Positions 51,760-61,756 of a stretch of 64,000 nucleotides of DNA are shown one piece after another. The translations under genes and the position numbers were made by a program. Source of the stretch: Marinobacter iranensis (GTDB taxonomy: Bacteria; Pseudomonadota; Gammaproteobacteria; Pseudomonadales; Oleiphilaceae); assembly GCF_029207565.1 (NCBI RefSeq), contig NZ_JANCMW010000003.1:248001-312000 (forward strand), read 5' to 3'. How positions within the stretch are numbered: position 1 is the stretch's first letter; each line of letters starts with the position of its first letter. The notes below the pieces were generated by a model. That model did not search any database. It worked only from the letters and a program-made list of their open reading frames with translations, and was not told the origin of the DNA.

Positions 51760-53178
51760 TCAAAACTGGAAATACAGGAATGGTGAAAAGCTTTCAGCGG
51801 ACAGCTTGAGCACTGCCAGGCCAAAAACCGGAACCAGCAATGGAGCGACAGCAGATCGCCAGGCGGGCACAACCGGGAAAAGACCACGGTGCCCCAGCCG
51901 GTCCCTGGCTCCCATTAGCGCGATCACGCCATACGCCACAGCCAGGATGGCCAGGTTCAGATCCCGGATTCCCTGGAGAAAGACACTGCTAAGCCCCGCC
52001 CCATCGAAACTGAACATGGCGCCGTAGAAGCCAAAGGCTTCCGTCAGCGTGCTGGCCCGGAAGGTGACCCAGCCGAGCATTACGAAGAGCAACGTCAGCG
52101 CCCAGCGGAAGAAGCGGAACCCCGATGGGCTACCAGACACACCCAGTGCCCGCTCTATCGACAGCAGCAACCCGTGCCAGGCTCCCCACAGCAGGAACGT
52201 CCAGTTGGCGCCATGCCAGAGTCCGCCAAGCAACATGGTGAGCAGCAGGTTGCGGTAGGTTTTGACGGTGCTGTCGCGGTTGCCCCCCAGGGGGATGTAC
52301 AGATAGTCCCGCAGCCAGGTGGACAGGCTGATGTGCCAGCGGCGCCAGAATTCGGTAATGCTCTGGCTGATGTAGGGCTGGTTGAAATTCTCGGTAAACC
52401 GGAACCCCATCATCAGGCCCAGGCCAATGGCCATGTCGGAATAACCGGAAAAGTCGAAATACAACTGCGCGGTGTACGCCAGGATCCCCAGCCAGGCGTC
52501 CGCCGTGGTGGGGTCAGACAAGGCAAAGGCACTGTCCGCCAGCGGGGCAATGGAGTCGGCGATGAACACTTTCTTGATGAAGCCCTGCATGAACCTGACC
52601 GCCCCCTCACCGAACTTTTCCAGCGTATGGGTGCGGTAGGTAAACTGATCCGCCAGGTCCTTGTAGCGCAGCACCGGCCCCGCAATCAGCTGCGGGAAGA
52701 GCGCAATGAACGCCGCGAAATCGATAAACCGTCGGGTCGGGTCGGTATCCCCACGGTAGACATCCACCACATAGGAGATCGCCTGGAAGATGTAGAAGGA
52801 AATCCCGATTGGCAGGATGATGTTCGCCATTTCCAGGGGCTGGCTGCCAGCGGCAACCAGGAGATTATTCAGGCTATCGACGCCGAAGTTGGCGTACTTG
52901 AAATAGGCGAGTGTGGCCAGATCGCCACCCACACCAACAGCCACCCACTTCCGGGCCTTTGCGGTCCCGATACCGGCGCGATGTATTCCCAGACCGATGA
53001 CATAGTTCCAGAGCGTCACCGCCACGAACAGCAGCAGGAAATCCACCCGCCACCAGGCGTAGAACGCGTAGCTACCGATCAGGATAACCAGTGAGCGGTG
53101 CCTGAACGGTGTCAGGTAGTAGAGGCCGAGAAAGGCCGGCAGGAACAGAAACAGGAAAATGTTGGATGAGAAAACCAT
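51760..53178 (-). CDS. algI: Membrane-bound O-acyltransferase AlgI
   Basis: A 472-residue MBOAT-family membrane protein. Conserved family segments include FPQLIAGPVLRY, the histidine-bearing WRRWHISLSTWLRDYLYIPL and LLGGLWHGANWTF, where His322 matches the essential histidine of the Pseudomonas protein. It moves acetyl groups from a cytoplasmic donor across the inner membrane to AlgJ and AlgX. It is about 50 residues shorter at the C-terminus than Pseudomonas aeruginosa AlgI (about 520), with at least one helix missing, yet ends cleanly before algJ. Here it follows algG directly (1-bp gap). Confidence 0.93.
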   Translation of the reverse strand: MVFSSNIFLFLFLPAFLGLYYLTPFRHRSLVILIGSYAFYAWWRVDFLLLFVAVTLWNYVIGLGIHRAGIGTAKARKWVAVGVGGDLATLAYFKYANFGVDSLNNLLVAAGSQPLEMANIILPIGISFYIFQAISYVVDVYRGDTDPTRRFIDFAAFIALFPQLIAGPVLRYKDLADQFTYRTHTLEKFGEGAVRFMQGFIKKVFIADSIAPLADSAFALSDPTTADAWLGILAYTAQLYFDFSGYSDMAIGLGLMMGFRFTENFNQPYISQSITEFWRRWHISLSTWLRDYLYIPLGGNRDSTVKTYRNLLLTMLLGGLWHGANWTFLLWGAWHGLLLSIERALGVSGSPSGFRFFRWALTLLFVMLGWVTFRASTLTEAFGFYGAMFSFDGAGLSSVFLQGIRDLNLAILAVAYGVIALMGARDRLGHRGLFPVVPAWRSAVAPLLVPVFGLAVLKLSAESFSPFLYFQF

Positions 53179-53179
53179 G

Positions 53180-54772
53180 TCAGTTCTCCGCCTGCGTTAC
53201 CTGCCCCGATACCACGGCCGAGGGCTCAATAAACACCGCACGGCTCTGGTTCCTCAGAGCATCGAAGATCTGCATCTGGTATTTGCCGAGCACGCCCTCA
53301 AAGTGGATACCCACCTCTGATCTGGGGAATCGCATACCCACGTCATACAGCGCGATATAGGCGGGGTTGTCCGTAGACAGGGGACCGCTGGCATTGGACA
53401 CCAGTTCGCCGCCCACCACTCTCATCGACACTTCGTAGTCGTAGAAATCTTCCTTGAAGTTGCGATCGGTGGCGGACAGGTCCTTCAACTGGCCGTAGAT
53501 GCCCCAGGTACCGTTGAGCACGGCAACATTGTGGTAGACATCCACATTGCTGCTGTTCCTCACTCGGATGCCGTTGCGCAGATTATTCATCACCCGGTTG
53601 CCCCAGAGCAGATTGTCGGGTGACTCGTAAAGCCCGATACCATCGCCCTGGTTGTCATAGGAAACGTTGTTGGCCACCACGTTGTTGCTGCTCTGGCGGT
53701 CCAGCACGATGCCGGACAGGCCATTGTTATAGCTTCGGTTTCCAACGATCCAGCTGTTATTCACCTCGCGGGAAATAATGATTCCATGTTTCTCACGGGT
53801 GCCATACACCTCGTTATTGGCAATGATCAGCCCGCTGGAATAGTCGTGGGGATCGATGCCATACACGATGTTGTCGCGGTAGACGTTGTTGACGATGGCA
53901 ACATCTTCCGCCTCGTAGCAGTAGAACCCGTAGTAGAGATCCTCAAAGGTGGAATCAATCAGCCAGGCATGGGGCGCCTTGCGCTTCAATTTGGCATTGT
54001 CGTATTCGGAATACTGGGCCACGGTGAACCCGTAGGATTTACTCTGGAGATACCCAAGATTGGCCATGGTGGTGCCGAGAATGAAATTCTCGCTGCCGCC
54101 CCAACCCACGTAAAAAGGCCGGAAGCTGCCTTCTTCCTGAAACGTTGCCGGACCATCGGCCTCCTCACGCCAGCCAACAATCTTGCTATCAATGGCAAAC
54201 AGCCAGCCGTCGTTGGCAATGAAGGCGCCCCGTTCCTCGGAAAGCCGCAGCGTCTGGTCACGCATGACCAGCGTGGCATCCTGTCGGACGGCCAGTGGCA
54301 AACGGATGATGTAAGTGCCGTCGTCGGTGCGTTCCATGTAGCGCTGGTCATTCACCTGGCGGTACACATCGTCCAGAGTCACCTTGCCGCGATTGATCAG
54401 AATTGCCTGAGGGTGTGAGAACTGACGGATCACCCATTCGCGCGCCCGGCCCTCATCCACGAAATCGCCGAGCGCACTGACATCACCGATACGCTCCACC
54501 GTTACATTCGGTGGCGTGTCTGGCCGGCTGGCCAGCCGTGCCTCGACGGCATCACGGCTATACGCCGACACATCGGGAATTTCCGGCTCAGGCCGATAAA
54601 GGTCCTCGCCGGACTTTATCTCAATGCCATAGTCCCCGATCTCAGGCGCAATCGCCGGGGGCGCATTCACCGTTTGGGCATCGCCGGCACTGCCGGCAGC
54701 AACTCCCTGCATTGGCAGAATCAGTGCGGTAATCAGCAGACACAGTACCCACTTGGTTTCTCGAGCTTTCAT
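53180..54772 (-). CDS. algG: Mannuronan C5-epimerase AlgG
   Basis: A 530-residue periplasmic enzyme with a signal peptide (cleavage near AAG) and a right-handed beta-helix. The catalytic DPHD motif is at residues 307-310 in YGIDPHDYSSGLIIANN, followed by repeating helix rungs (NSWIVGNRSYNNGLSGIVLD). It converts D-mannuronate to L-guluronate in the growing polymer before export. GAGGAG precedes the ATG. It lies 9 bp after algE. Key residues are intact, so mixed M/G alginate is expected. Confidence 0.95.
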   Translation of the reverse strand: MKARETKWVLCLLITALILPMQGVAAGSAGDAQTVNAPPAIAPEIGDYGIEIKSGEDLYRPEPEIPDVSAYSRDAVEARLASRPDTPPNVTVERIGDVSALGDFVDEGRAREWVIRQFSHPQAILINRGKVTLDDVYRQVNDQRYMERTDDGTYIIRLPLAVRQDATLVMRDQTLRLSEERGAFIANDGWLFAIDSKIVGWREEADGPATFQEEGSFRPFYVGWGGSENFILGTTMANLGYLQSKSYGFTVAQYSEYDNAKLKRKAPHAWLIDSTFEDLYYGFYCYEAEDVAIVNNVYRDNIVYGIDPHDYSSGLIIANNEVYGTREKHGIIISREVNNSWIVGNRSYNNGLSGIVLDRQSSNNVVANNVSYDNQGDGIGLYESPDNLLWGNRVMNNLRNGIRVRNSSNVDVYHNVAVLNGTWGIYGQLKDLSATDRNFKEDFYDYEVSMRVVGGELVSNASGPLSTDNPAYIALYDVGMRFPRSEVGIHFEGVLGKYQMQIFDALRNQSRAVFIEPSAVVSGQVTQAEN

Positions 54773-54781
54773 GAGTTCTCC

Positions 54782-56224
54782 TCAGAACCGCTTCGACAAG
54801 TCCACGACCACCCGATGCCTGGTGTCATCAGCCTCATCCCCATAGGCATCACCCGGCATGAAAACACCCCCGCGCAGACGGACATCGAACGCCGCCCAGG
54901 AGGTTGAGGCACTGTCTCCGTAGTACCCCAACACCAGGTCCACCGACTGGCCCAAATCATCACTGGCCCCGGTAAACCCCGGCTCGACGAGATCGGAGCG
55001 CAGGGTTCCGGCCTCATCGCCCAGCCAGTAGCGGTGGTACAGCAGGTTGGCATCCCAGGTATCCCGGTCAGACAACGCGGTATAGAAGGTGAATACCCGG
55101 AGATTGGTCCACTCAGGCTGAATGGCTTCACCGAAACGCTGGACCTGGGAACGGGTACCGGTAAATCGCGAACGGTTACTTTCCAGACTGGTTTGCCGGA
55201 ACGCATCGCTCTCGCCTGGCTCACCACCGCCGGAGGCTACCGCGCCATGGGCGCCGATAACCCAGCGCGGCATATCCAGTAACTGGGCACGCGCACCAAG
55301 GTCCGCCGCCCAACCGGAAACATCACGTTCATGGGTGCTGTAGCCACTTGGGGCGCCGGGGTCCGTGCCGACAACGGTGTCGGTACCGTTGACCGCCGCC
55401 ACCGAAGCGAAGTACTGGAAGGCATCGTGTGAGTGCCAGTCAAAATAGTTCCGGTCGGCCTGAACAGCTGTCCAAGTCAGTGAGTCAGTAAAGCTGTCGT
55501 CCACGGCCTGGCCACGCGCCGCAAACTCGTCCGCCTGGTCGCCGTAGCCCTGGCCATGGGTGGCCAGAAAGCCCAGGTAATGGCCTTTCCGCCATTGCCA
55601 GCGGGTGTGGGCAAAGAAGCGCCCGATGTCCTGCTCATCCTCCTGAAGCTCGTTGTCGTCCGTTCGCAACTCGGCGAATTTCTGGGCAACGCCCACCGTG
55701 GTGTCCAGCAACGAGGTATCGAAAATCCAGCGCACGAGGGTGATGTCGTCGTCCCACCACATGCCGCTATCTTCTTTCAGGCGCTCACGACCGAAGCGAA
55801 TCGACTCGCCCGGATAGTCGCTGAGGCCGTTGTAATCCAGCCAGGCTTCCCGAAGGGCAAAAAACCCATCGGTGGTGGTGCCACCAATTTCATCGCTAAC
55901 GTCCACCTGCCCGGTGGCCGCGAACGCCTGCAGGCGCAATTTCGAACGCCAGTGAGGCGACAACTGCCATACCCACTCAGGCTTGATATCAAGCCCCGCT
56001 TCGTTGGATTTGGTCGCGCCATTGGGGCCCAGCCCAAGGCGACGATCGCCTTCACTGATGAAGCTGAGCTTGGATCTCACGTTTTGCTCAACCAGCCGCG
56101 GGTAACCCTGGTCCGCCCCGGCTTCTCCGGTTGACTGCGCCATCGCCTGCGCCGCACCCATTGACGCCAGACAGCTGATGGAAAGCGCGAGGCGTGTTAG
56201 TCGATAATTCGTCATAAGCTGCAT
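54782..56224 (-). CDS. algE: Alginate outer-membrane export porin AlgE
   Basis: A 480-residue beta-barrel protein with a signal peptide (cleavage near AMAQ). The barrel strands (HWRSKLRLQAFAATGQVDVS; ESIRFGRERLKEDSGMWWDD) match the 18-stranded AlgE exporter, and the C-terminus is VVVDLSKRF with terminal Phe. Its arginine-rich pore carries the negatively charged polymer across the outer membrane. GGAGGA precedes the ATG. It sits between algK and algG as in Pseudomonas, and the length is close to the Pseudomonas protein (490). Confidence 0.94.
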   Translation of the reverse strand: MQLMTNYRLTRLALSISCLASMGAAQAMAQSTGEAGADQGYPRLVEQNVRSKLSFISEGDRRLGLGPNGATKSNEAGLDIKPEWVWQLSPHWRSKLRLQAFAATGQVDVSDEIGGTTTDGFFALREAWLDYNGLSDYPGESIRFGRERLKEDSGMWWDDDITLVRWIFDTSLLDTTVGVAQKFAELRTDDNELQEDEQDIGRFFAHTRWQWRKGHYLGFLATHGQGYGDQADEFAARGQAVDDSFTDSLTWTAVQADRNYFDWHSHDAFQYFASVAAVNGTDTVVGTDPGAPSGYSTHERDVSGWAADLGARAQLLDMPRWVIGAHGAVASGGGEPGESDAFRQTSLESNRSRFTGTRSQVQRFGEAIQPEWTNLRVFTFYTALSDRDTWDANLLYHRYWLGDEAGTLRSDLVEPGFTGASDDLGQSVDLVLGYYGDSASTSWAAFDVRLRGGVFMPGDAYGDEADDTRHRVVVDLSKRF

Positions 56225-56229
56225 TGAGC

Positions 56230-57606
56230 CTATCCTCCTTGTTCCGTAGTCTTTGCCGGGCCGGAAGCGCCTTGAGCGATCATCTGGCGACGGGCGGCAC
56301 GTTCTTGCTTGTAAAGGGCCTCGGCCCTCATCTCGGTGTGCTCCGGCAGTGTCAGCACCATCTCCACCATCAGTTCCTTGGCCCGCTCAACGCCCCCTTC
56401 CAGGGCCAGCAGCGCAAAACTCCACGCATAAAGCCGGTTAACCTCTATTCCCCTGGCTTCCCAAAAGAGTTCGGCAAGGACGTAATCGGCCTTCGGGAAG
56501 CCCCTGCGAGCTGCCGCCAGAAGATGCTTCTTGGCCTTCTCAGGCTCTGGTTCACCGAGGTATCCGCGTTTGTAAATGCGCCCAAGCAGGTATTCCGCCG
56601 AGGGATACTTTTCGCGCGCCTCCATGGCATAGCGGACCGCTTTTTCAGGATCAGCCGGCACGATGCGGCCCCGTTCATAGGCGCGGGCCAGGGAAAGGGA
56701 CGCTTTCAGGTCGCCGTTGTCCCGCGCCTGCCGGAGCATCTCAATCACCACGTCCGGTTCGGCCAGGTAGTTGTTCTCCATGATCAGCTTGGCGCGGGCC
56801 GTCAGGGCGGGCACGTAATCAGGGGTCAACAGGAGGTACAACTCGTTGGTGGTGGACACCTGCTTCCGCGGGGATTCGTCGTCCGAGAGCCAGCGCGCAA
56901 ACGTGTACAGGTCACGGTCTTCAATGCGGCCCTCGTCCCAGGCCTGTTTGGCACGTTCAACCAGTGCCTCGAGATCCTCATCACGTCCCTCCACCAGATA
57001 CACCCTGGCCAGCAGCTGGAAGCATTCAGGGTGGGCTTCGGCAATGGGTGCACACAGACTTTCAATCTCGTCCGTGCGCTCAGCGAACTGGCCAGTCGTC
57101 ACGTAGTAACGGGCCAACGCCACATCGCCTTTCGGATCGCCGGCGGCACGGGCCTGCTCGATCAGTTCGAGGGGATTGCCGTTGGGAAACTCATTGGGAA
57201 AATTGATGTACAGGTTGACCAGCGGAATCAGCGCCGTCTTGTCGCCTGCCGCAAGCGCCTTCCGGAGGTAGCGAGCACCATTGGCCCGCTCCTCCGGGGT
57301 GTCGCCTTCCCGGGCGTTCATCTTGCCGATCCGGATGGCGGCCCGCTCGCTGCCCTGTTCAGCAGCCTTGCGGTACCAGTCCAGCGCCTGCTTACGCGCC
57401 GCTGGCGTGTCCTCCTCGGCATACAGGTCGCCCAGTTCAACCTGGGCATCCATCAGGCCAAACCGTGCCAGCTCTTCCAACTGCGCCCGTGCGTCCTGAA
57501 CGTTGCCTTCGGCTGCGGCTTTCTCCGCCCGCTGAACGTCGGGGAGGTTACCGCAACCGGACAGGGCCAGAGTGAACAGGCCGGCAATGCACGCAACTCG
57601 CATCAT
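56230..57606 (-). CDS. algK: Alginate secretion lipoprotein AlgK
   Basis: A 458-residue outer-membrane lipoprotein: lipobox LSGC at Cys18 of the start chosen here (MMRVACIAGLF), followed by many Sel1/TPR-like helical repeats (AQVELGDLYAEEDTPAARKQ; AEYLLGRIYKRGYLGEPEPE). AlgK helps AlgE insert and scaffolds the periplasmic export complex. GAGGGAG lies upstream of ATG 57606; an earlier TTG is less likely. It is 14 bp after alg44. The repeat content and length agree with the Pseudomonas protein. Confidence 0.94.
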   Translation of the reverse strand: MMRVACIAGLFTLALSGCGNLPDVQRAEKAAAEGNVQDARAQLEELARFGLMDAQVELGDLYAEEDTPAARKQALDWYRKAAEQGSERAAIRIGKMNAREGDTPEERANGARYLRKALAAGDKTALIPLVNLYINFPNEFPNGNPLELIEQARAAGDPKGDVALARYYVTTGQFAERTDEIESLCAPIAEAHPECFQLLARVYLVEGRDEDLEALVERAKQAWDEGRIEDRDLYTFARWLSDDESPRKQVSTTNELYLLLTPDYVPALTARAKLIMENNYLAEPDVVIEMLRQARDNGDLKASLSLARAYERGRIVPADPEKAVRYAMEAREKYPSAEYLLGRIYKRGYLGEPEPEKAKKHLLAAARRGFPKADYVLAELFWEARGIEVNRLYAWSFALLALEGGVERAKELMVEMVLTLPEHTEMRAEALYKQERAARRQMIAQGASGPAKTTEQGG

Positions 57607-57620
57607 GCTATGCAACTCCC

Positions 57621-58802
57621 TCAACCTTCCGAGAACCGGTCAACGACCTTCTGCAGGCTCGGCAGCCGGAACTGGTCAACCGTGACCCCGATGGGGCGCC
57701 CGATCGCTTCGCTCGGCAGTGGTTCATCAGACTCGATAGACGCACTGATAACGTCGATCAGCCCGCCCTGGGCCTGGGAATTCACGTAAAGGGACGTAAT
57801 GCGCCCTGTCTGCTCTATGCCACTGGGTAGCCGCAGCGTCACCTGCTGCCCTTCTTCCAGTTTTTCACCCTGGTCAAAGGGGAAGTTGGCAACAACGTGG
57901 GCAGACGAATCCATGGGTGCCATAACAGCGACTTGTTCACCCTTGGTCATGTATTGATCCTGGGCCGCCCTCAGGTTCAGCACCTTGCAATCACAGGGGC
58001 TGGTGATCGTTCCCCGAACCCGCTGGTCCAGCAATTCCTCAATCTGGCCAACGCTGTAGTTGCCCTCACCAACCAGGTCATTCACGTAAGACATCATCGG
58101 CGCGTCAAAGGTAGCGACAGGCTCGCCCGCTTTAACCTGCTGGCCGGACTTGACCAGCGTGGTGACCTTGGCGTCTTTGGGAATGGTCAGGGGAATTTGC
58201 TCTGACGCCACCATGGCGGACTCCGCCTTGGTCACGAAATAGATATCCCACAGTTCGGAGGCAACAAAACTGACAGCCCCCAGGCCAATCACCATCACGA
58301 TCAGGCTTCCCACCATGGCCCGGACCTTGCCGAAGAACCCAAGGTCATTGCTGCCCTTGCCTTTGCGGGCCTTGGTAAAGTTTTCGCGGGACAGAGTGTT
58401 GAGTACGTCTCCGGCGGAAACCACTTCACCGCTAAGGAACGCGGTAATGAGGTATCGCAGGGCCGAAACCTCCCGGGGTCCCAGGTTCTGGAACTCACAC
58501 CCGCAGCGATCATTCATCGAATCAAAACTGCGCGGAACAAAGCTCACATCGATGGCAAGGTCAAAGCCGTCAACCTTGAACACCAGGCGACCCTTGTAGA
58601 CCCGGCCCTGACGAAAGGACTCCAGGCCCGTGTTGACACTGAACCCGCCGGCGGACAGATCGGCCACCGGAAAGTTGTGGGTTGAGCCGCCAAGGCTAAC
58701 AAACAGCTTGGCCGGAATTCGTACCCGGGCATACTGTCGCTGTGCTTCGGATTCATGGACAAACTGCGGTTCAATATCTGCCCTACTTGCTGCCATATTC
58801 AT
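57621..58802 (-). CDS. alg44: Alginate polymerisation protein Alg44 (c-di-GMP receptor)
   Basis: A 393-residue inner-membrane protein. The N-terminal PilZ domain (about 10-110) has the RQYAR arginine motif and DLSAGGF, which bind c-di-GMP. A single helix (VMVIGLGAVSFVASELWDIY) leads to a periplasmic HlyD-like region. It activates the glycosyltransferase Alg8 when c-di-GMP binds. ATG 58802 follows AAGGA and gives MNMAASRADIEPQFVHESEA, which fits the family start. The gene follows alg8 by 64 bp. The binding residues are intact, so c-di-GMP control of alginate synthesis is expected. Confidence 0.95.
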   Translation of the reverse strand: MNMAASRADIEPQFVHESEAQRQYARVRIPAKLFVSLGGSTHNFPVADLSAGGFSVNTGLESFRQGRVYKGRLVFKVDGFDLAIDVSFVPRSFDSMNDRCGCEFQNLGPREVSALRYLITAFLSGEVVSAGDVLNTLSRENFTKARKGKGSNDLGFFGKVRAMVGSLIVMVIGLGAVSFVASELWDIYFVTKAESAMVASEQIPLTIPKDAKVTTLVKSGQQVKAGEPVATFDAPMMSYVNDLVGEGNYSVGQIEELLDQRVRGTITSPCDCKVLNLRAAQDQYMTKGEQVAVMAPMDSSAHVVANFPFDQGEKLEEGQQVTLRLPSGIEQTGRITSLYVNSQAQGGLIDVISASIESDEPLPSEAIGRPIGVTVDQFRLPSLQKVVDRFSEG

Positions 58803-58866
58803 TGCTCTGATCCTTGTGTGTTGTCCCAACGACGATTGGTGTACATAAGAAAAACCTCCCCTTGCG

Positions 58867-60351
58867 CTATACCAGCTTCATAACCACCGCCAGAAAGACG
58901 CTGCCCGCGGAGAACGTCATCACTCGTGACGACCAGCGGTTCATGCGTTGCTGGAACGACGCGTTGTTGGCACTGAATCGGGTTTTCTGGCGTGTCCACG
59001 ACTGGCGATCGAGCCGGAAAAACACATAGATCTTCACCAGCGACCCGAAAATCTGGTTGAAATAGAGAATGAACGGATAGGCCGGCCCGACCGAATGCCC
59101 GGTGGTGATGAGCAGCATGGTCAGCACCAAACGGGTAAGCCCGATCCACAGCAGATAGGCCACCAGCACAATCCCGGTGTACTTGATGGCGGCGACAATA
59201 GCCGCTGTCAGCCCCAGGATGCTGGTCCACATGGAAATGCGCTGGTCATACAGCACGTAATAGGTGAACCAGCCAAGGCGCCACGGGCCAAGCTTGGTCG
59301 CCCGTGAATTCTGCCGCAGGGAATTGCCATACCAACGAAACATCAACTGGCGGGCGGAGCGGATAAAGCTGGGATCAGGCGGATGCTCCACCGTGCGGAT
59401 GGTGGCGTCCGGCACGTAGAAGGTGTCGTAACCCAGGCGCATCATGCTGTACCAGCTGGACTTGTCATCGCCGGTCAGGAACCGGAATTCGCCAAGCCGC
59501 CAGTGCTTGAGGGAGTCGTACTCCACGTCGCTGATAAATTCCGGACGGGTAACCACGCTGGCCCGGAACACCGACATGCGGCCCGTCAGCGTCAAGACCC
59601 GGTACGACAACCCCATGGAACACATATTCATGTGGCGCTGGGCAAACCTCAGCTTGTGCCACTCAGACATCAGATAGCTGCCACGCACCTCACAAAACTC
59701 GTTGGTGGTCAGCGCGCCAATATTCGGCATCAGCCGGAAGTAGGGCGCGGTCTTACGAACCACACCGGGTTCCAGGACGGTATCGCCGTCCACCACGGCC
59801 ACTACCGCATGTTCATCGGGCAGGTCCCGTGAAATCGCCCGGAAGCCATATGCCAGCCCGTCCCGCTTACCAGTGCCCGGAATGCGCACGATCTTGAGCT
59901 TGATGTGGCCCGGGGGGGCCAGCTTCCGCCACATCGCCCGCATCAGCATTTCATCGGAAAGCTCAACCACCGACGCAACCACCGTGGTTGGCCAGCCGCA
60001 CTCAACGGCTTCCCGGATAATGGAGTCGTAAACCATGGCGGTGGTGCCGGCGTCGATACGGAAGCTGGTCACCATCAGATAGACGTGGGATGGAGCGGCG
60101 TTCTCGCCCAACGCCATCGCCCGGCGACGAATCCGCGGAAACACCCACTTGAGGAAATACATCGCACGCAGAAAATGCGTGAAACCAACGGAGTACCGCC
60201 AGATACCAATCACCCCGATGACCAGAAGGAAATGGGCGCCGCCCCGCACCGTATAGGTGGTGGGCAGGGAGATTGCCAACGCCCCCAGCAGGGAGAGAAA
60301 AAGCAACCAACCGCCTGTTCTGGACACTGTATTGTCTGCGATATAAGACAT
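58867..60351 (-). CDS. alg8: Alginate polymerase glycosyltransferase Alg8
   Basis: A 494-residue family 2 glycosyltransferase, the same length as the Pseudomonas aeruginosa protein. Two N-terminal helices precede a cytoplasmic domain with Asp188/Asp190 in VVDGDTV, Asp295/Asp296 in TGDDKS and the RQLMFRW motif. Three or more C-terminal helices follow. It polymerises mannuronate from GDP-mannuronic acid and passes the chain through the inner membrane with Alg44. It lies 94 bp after algD. All expected catalytic residues are present at the same positions as in Pseudomonas. Confidence 0.96.
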   Translation of the reverse strand: MSYIADNTVSRTGGWLLFLSLLGALAISLPTTYTVRGGAHFLLVIGVIGIWRYSVGFTHFLRAMYFLKWVFPRIRRRAMALGENAAPSHVYLMVTSFRIDAGTTAMVYDSIIREAVECGWPTTVVASVVELSDEMLMRAMWRKLAPPGHIKLKIVRIPGTGKRDGLAYGFRAISRDLPDEHAVVAVVDGDTVLEPGVVRKTAPYFRLMPNIGALTTNEFCEVRGSYLMSEWHKLRFAQRHMNMCSMGLSYRVLTLTGRMSVFRASVVTRPEFISDVEYDSLKHWRLGEFRFLTGDDKSSWYSMMRLGYDTFYVPDATIRTVEHPPDPSFIRSARQLMFRWYGNSLRQNSRATKLGPWRLGWFTYYVLYDQRISMWTSILGLTAAIVAAIKYTGIVLVAYLLWIGLTRLVLTMLLITTGHSVGPAYPFILYFNQIFGSLVKIYVFFRLDRQSWTRQKTRFSANNASFQQRMNRWSSRVMTFSAGSVFLAVVMKLV

Positions 60352-60445
60352 GCCGTGCGTTCCTGAAATAACGTTCCGTGCTTTTCCCCAACGGACGCCC
60401 TGGCACCGCTAAAAGCATCAGGGCATCACGCAGGGAATTGAAGGC

Positions 60446-61756
60446 CTACCAGCAGATGCCTTCCAGCACCTCGGTGGTTGTCGTTTTCATGAACCCGACC
60501 AGATCCACCACCCGCTTACCTTCAGGAACTTCGGAAATCACCGTCTCGAAGAGCTCATCGTTATTGCCCACCACGATCACATCGGCGTGATCAATCACGC
60601 CGCGCAGGTCGCTGTGCATGAGGTTCGACAGGTGCGGAATCTTCTGGTTGATGTATTCGCGGTTAGCGCCGTGGGTTCTGGCGTAATCCACGTTGCGATC
60701 GAAAATCTGCAGGTCGTAGCCCTTGCCAATCAGCATCTCCGCCAGTTCCACCAGCGGGCTTTCACGGAGATCATCGGTGTTGGACTTGAAACTCAGGCCC
60801 AGCATGCTGACCTTGCGGCAGCCATAGCTGGTGAGAATCTTGAACGCGTGGGCGACCTGCTCGTTGTTGCTGCTCATGATCGAACTCAACAGCGGGTGTT
60901 TAACGTCCATCTGGTTGGCGCGGTAGGTCAGTGCCCGCACATCCTTTGGCAGGCAGGAACCGCCGAAGGCAAAGCCCGGGCGCATGTAATAGCGTGAGAT
61001 GTTCAGCTTCTTGTCCTGGCAGACCACGTCCATGACATCCCGTCCGTCCACACCCATCGACTTGGCAATATTGCCAATCTCGTTGGCGAAGCTAACCTTG
61101 GTCGCGTGCCAGATGTTGCAGGTGTATTTGATCATCTCGGCAACCTCAATGGGCTTGCGGATGATGGGGGCATCAAGGTCTTCGTAAATCCGCGCCAGGA
61201 ACTTTCCGGATCGCTCATCAAGCTCTCCGATCACCGTCATCGGAGGATGGTCATAGTCCTTGATGGCCGTGCTCTCACGTAGAAACTCCGGGTTGACACA
61301 AACACCAAAATCAACGCCGGCGCGCTTTCCGGACGCTTTCTCCAGCGCCGGAATCACCACATCACGAACCGTTCCGGGCAGAACCGTGCTGCGCACCGCC
61401 ACCAGATGCCAATCACCCTTGTCCCGCAGGGCATTGCCGATATCACCGCAGACTTTTTCCACGAACTGCAAATCAAGATCGCCGTTCGGTTTGCTGGGCG
61501 TGCCGACACAGATCATCGACAACTCACTCTCCTGAACCGCGACGTGGCCATCGGTAACGCCATTGATAAACCCATTTTCACGACCGGCCCGGAGCAACTC
61601 CTCCAGCCCCGGTTCCACAATCGGCGACCTGCCACTGTTAATCAGATCAATCTTGATGGACGAAACATCCACACCAACAACGTGATGGCCTCGCTGGGCA
61701 AGACTGGCGGTACACACCGCCCCGACGTAGCCCAAACCAAAAATACTGACACGCAT
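60446..61756 (-). CDS. algD: GDP-mannose 6-dehydrogenase (AlgD)
   Basis: A 436-residue enzyme starting MRVSIFGLGYVGAVCTASLA. It has an N-terminal NAD-binding domain, the catalytic cysteine near residue 268 in GGSCLPKD and a C-terminal UDP/GDP-sugar domain. It oxidises GDP-mannose to GDP-mannuronic acid, the committed step. The ATG at 61756 is chosen because it gives the exact family start with GGGAG upstream; the frame is open for another 90 codons, but that part has no family resemblance. It is the first gene of the cluster and has a long leader (61757-62563), as in Pseudomonas. Confidence 0.96.
   Translation of the reverse strand: MRVSIFGLGYVGAVCTASLAQRGHHVVGVDVSSIKIDLINSGRSPIVEPGLEELLRAGRENGFINGVTDGHVAVQESELSMICVGTPSKPNGDLDLQFVEKVCGDIGNALRDKGDWHLVAVRSTVLPGTVRDVVIPALEKASGKRAGVDFGVCVNPEFLRESTAIKDYDHPPMTVIGELDERSGKFLARIYEDLDAPIIRKPIEVAEMIKYTCNIWHATKVSFANEIGNIAKSMGVDGRDVMDVVCQDKKLNISRYYMRPGFAFGGSCLPKDVRALTYRANQMDVKHPLLSSIMSSNNEQVAHAFKILTSYGCRKVSMLGLSFKSNTDDLRESPLVELAEMLIGKGYDLQIFDRNVDYARTHGANREYINQKIPHLSNLMHSDLRGVIDHADVIVVGNNDELFETVISEVPEGKRVVDLVGFMKTTTTEVLEGICW

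Noticed and set aside
56224..57789. Open plus-strand frame of 521 codons opposite algK
   Set aside because: algK is strongly supported by its lipobox and repeats. The antisense frame shows no signal peptide, domain or coupling to a neighbour.
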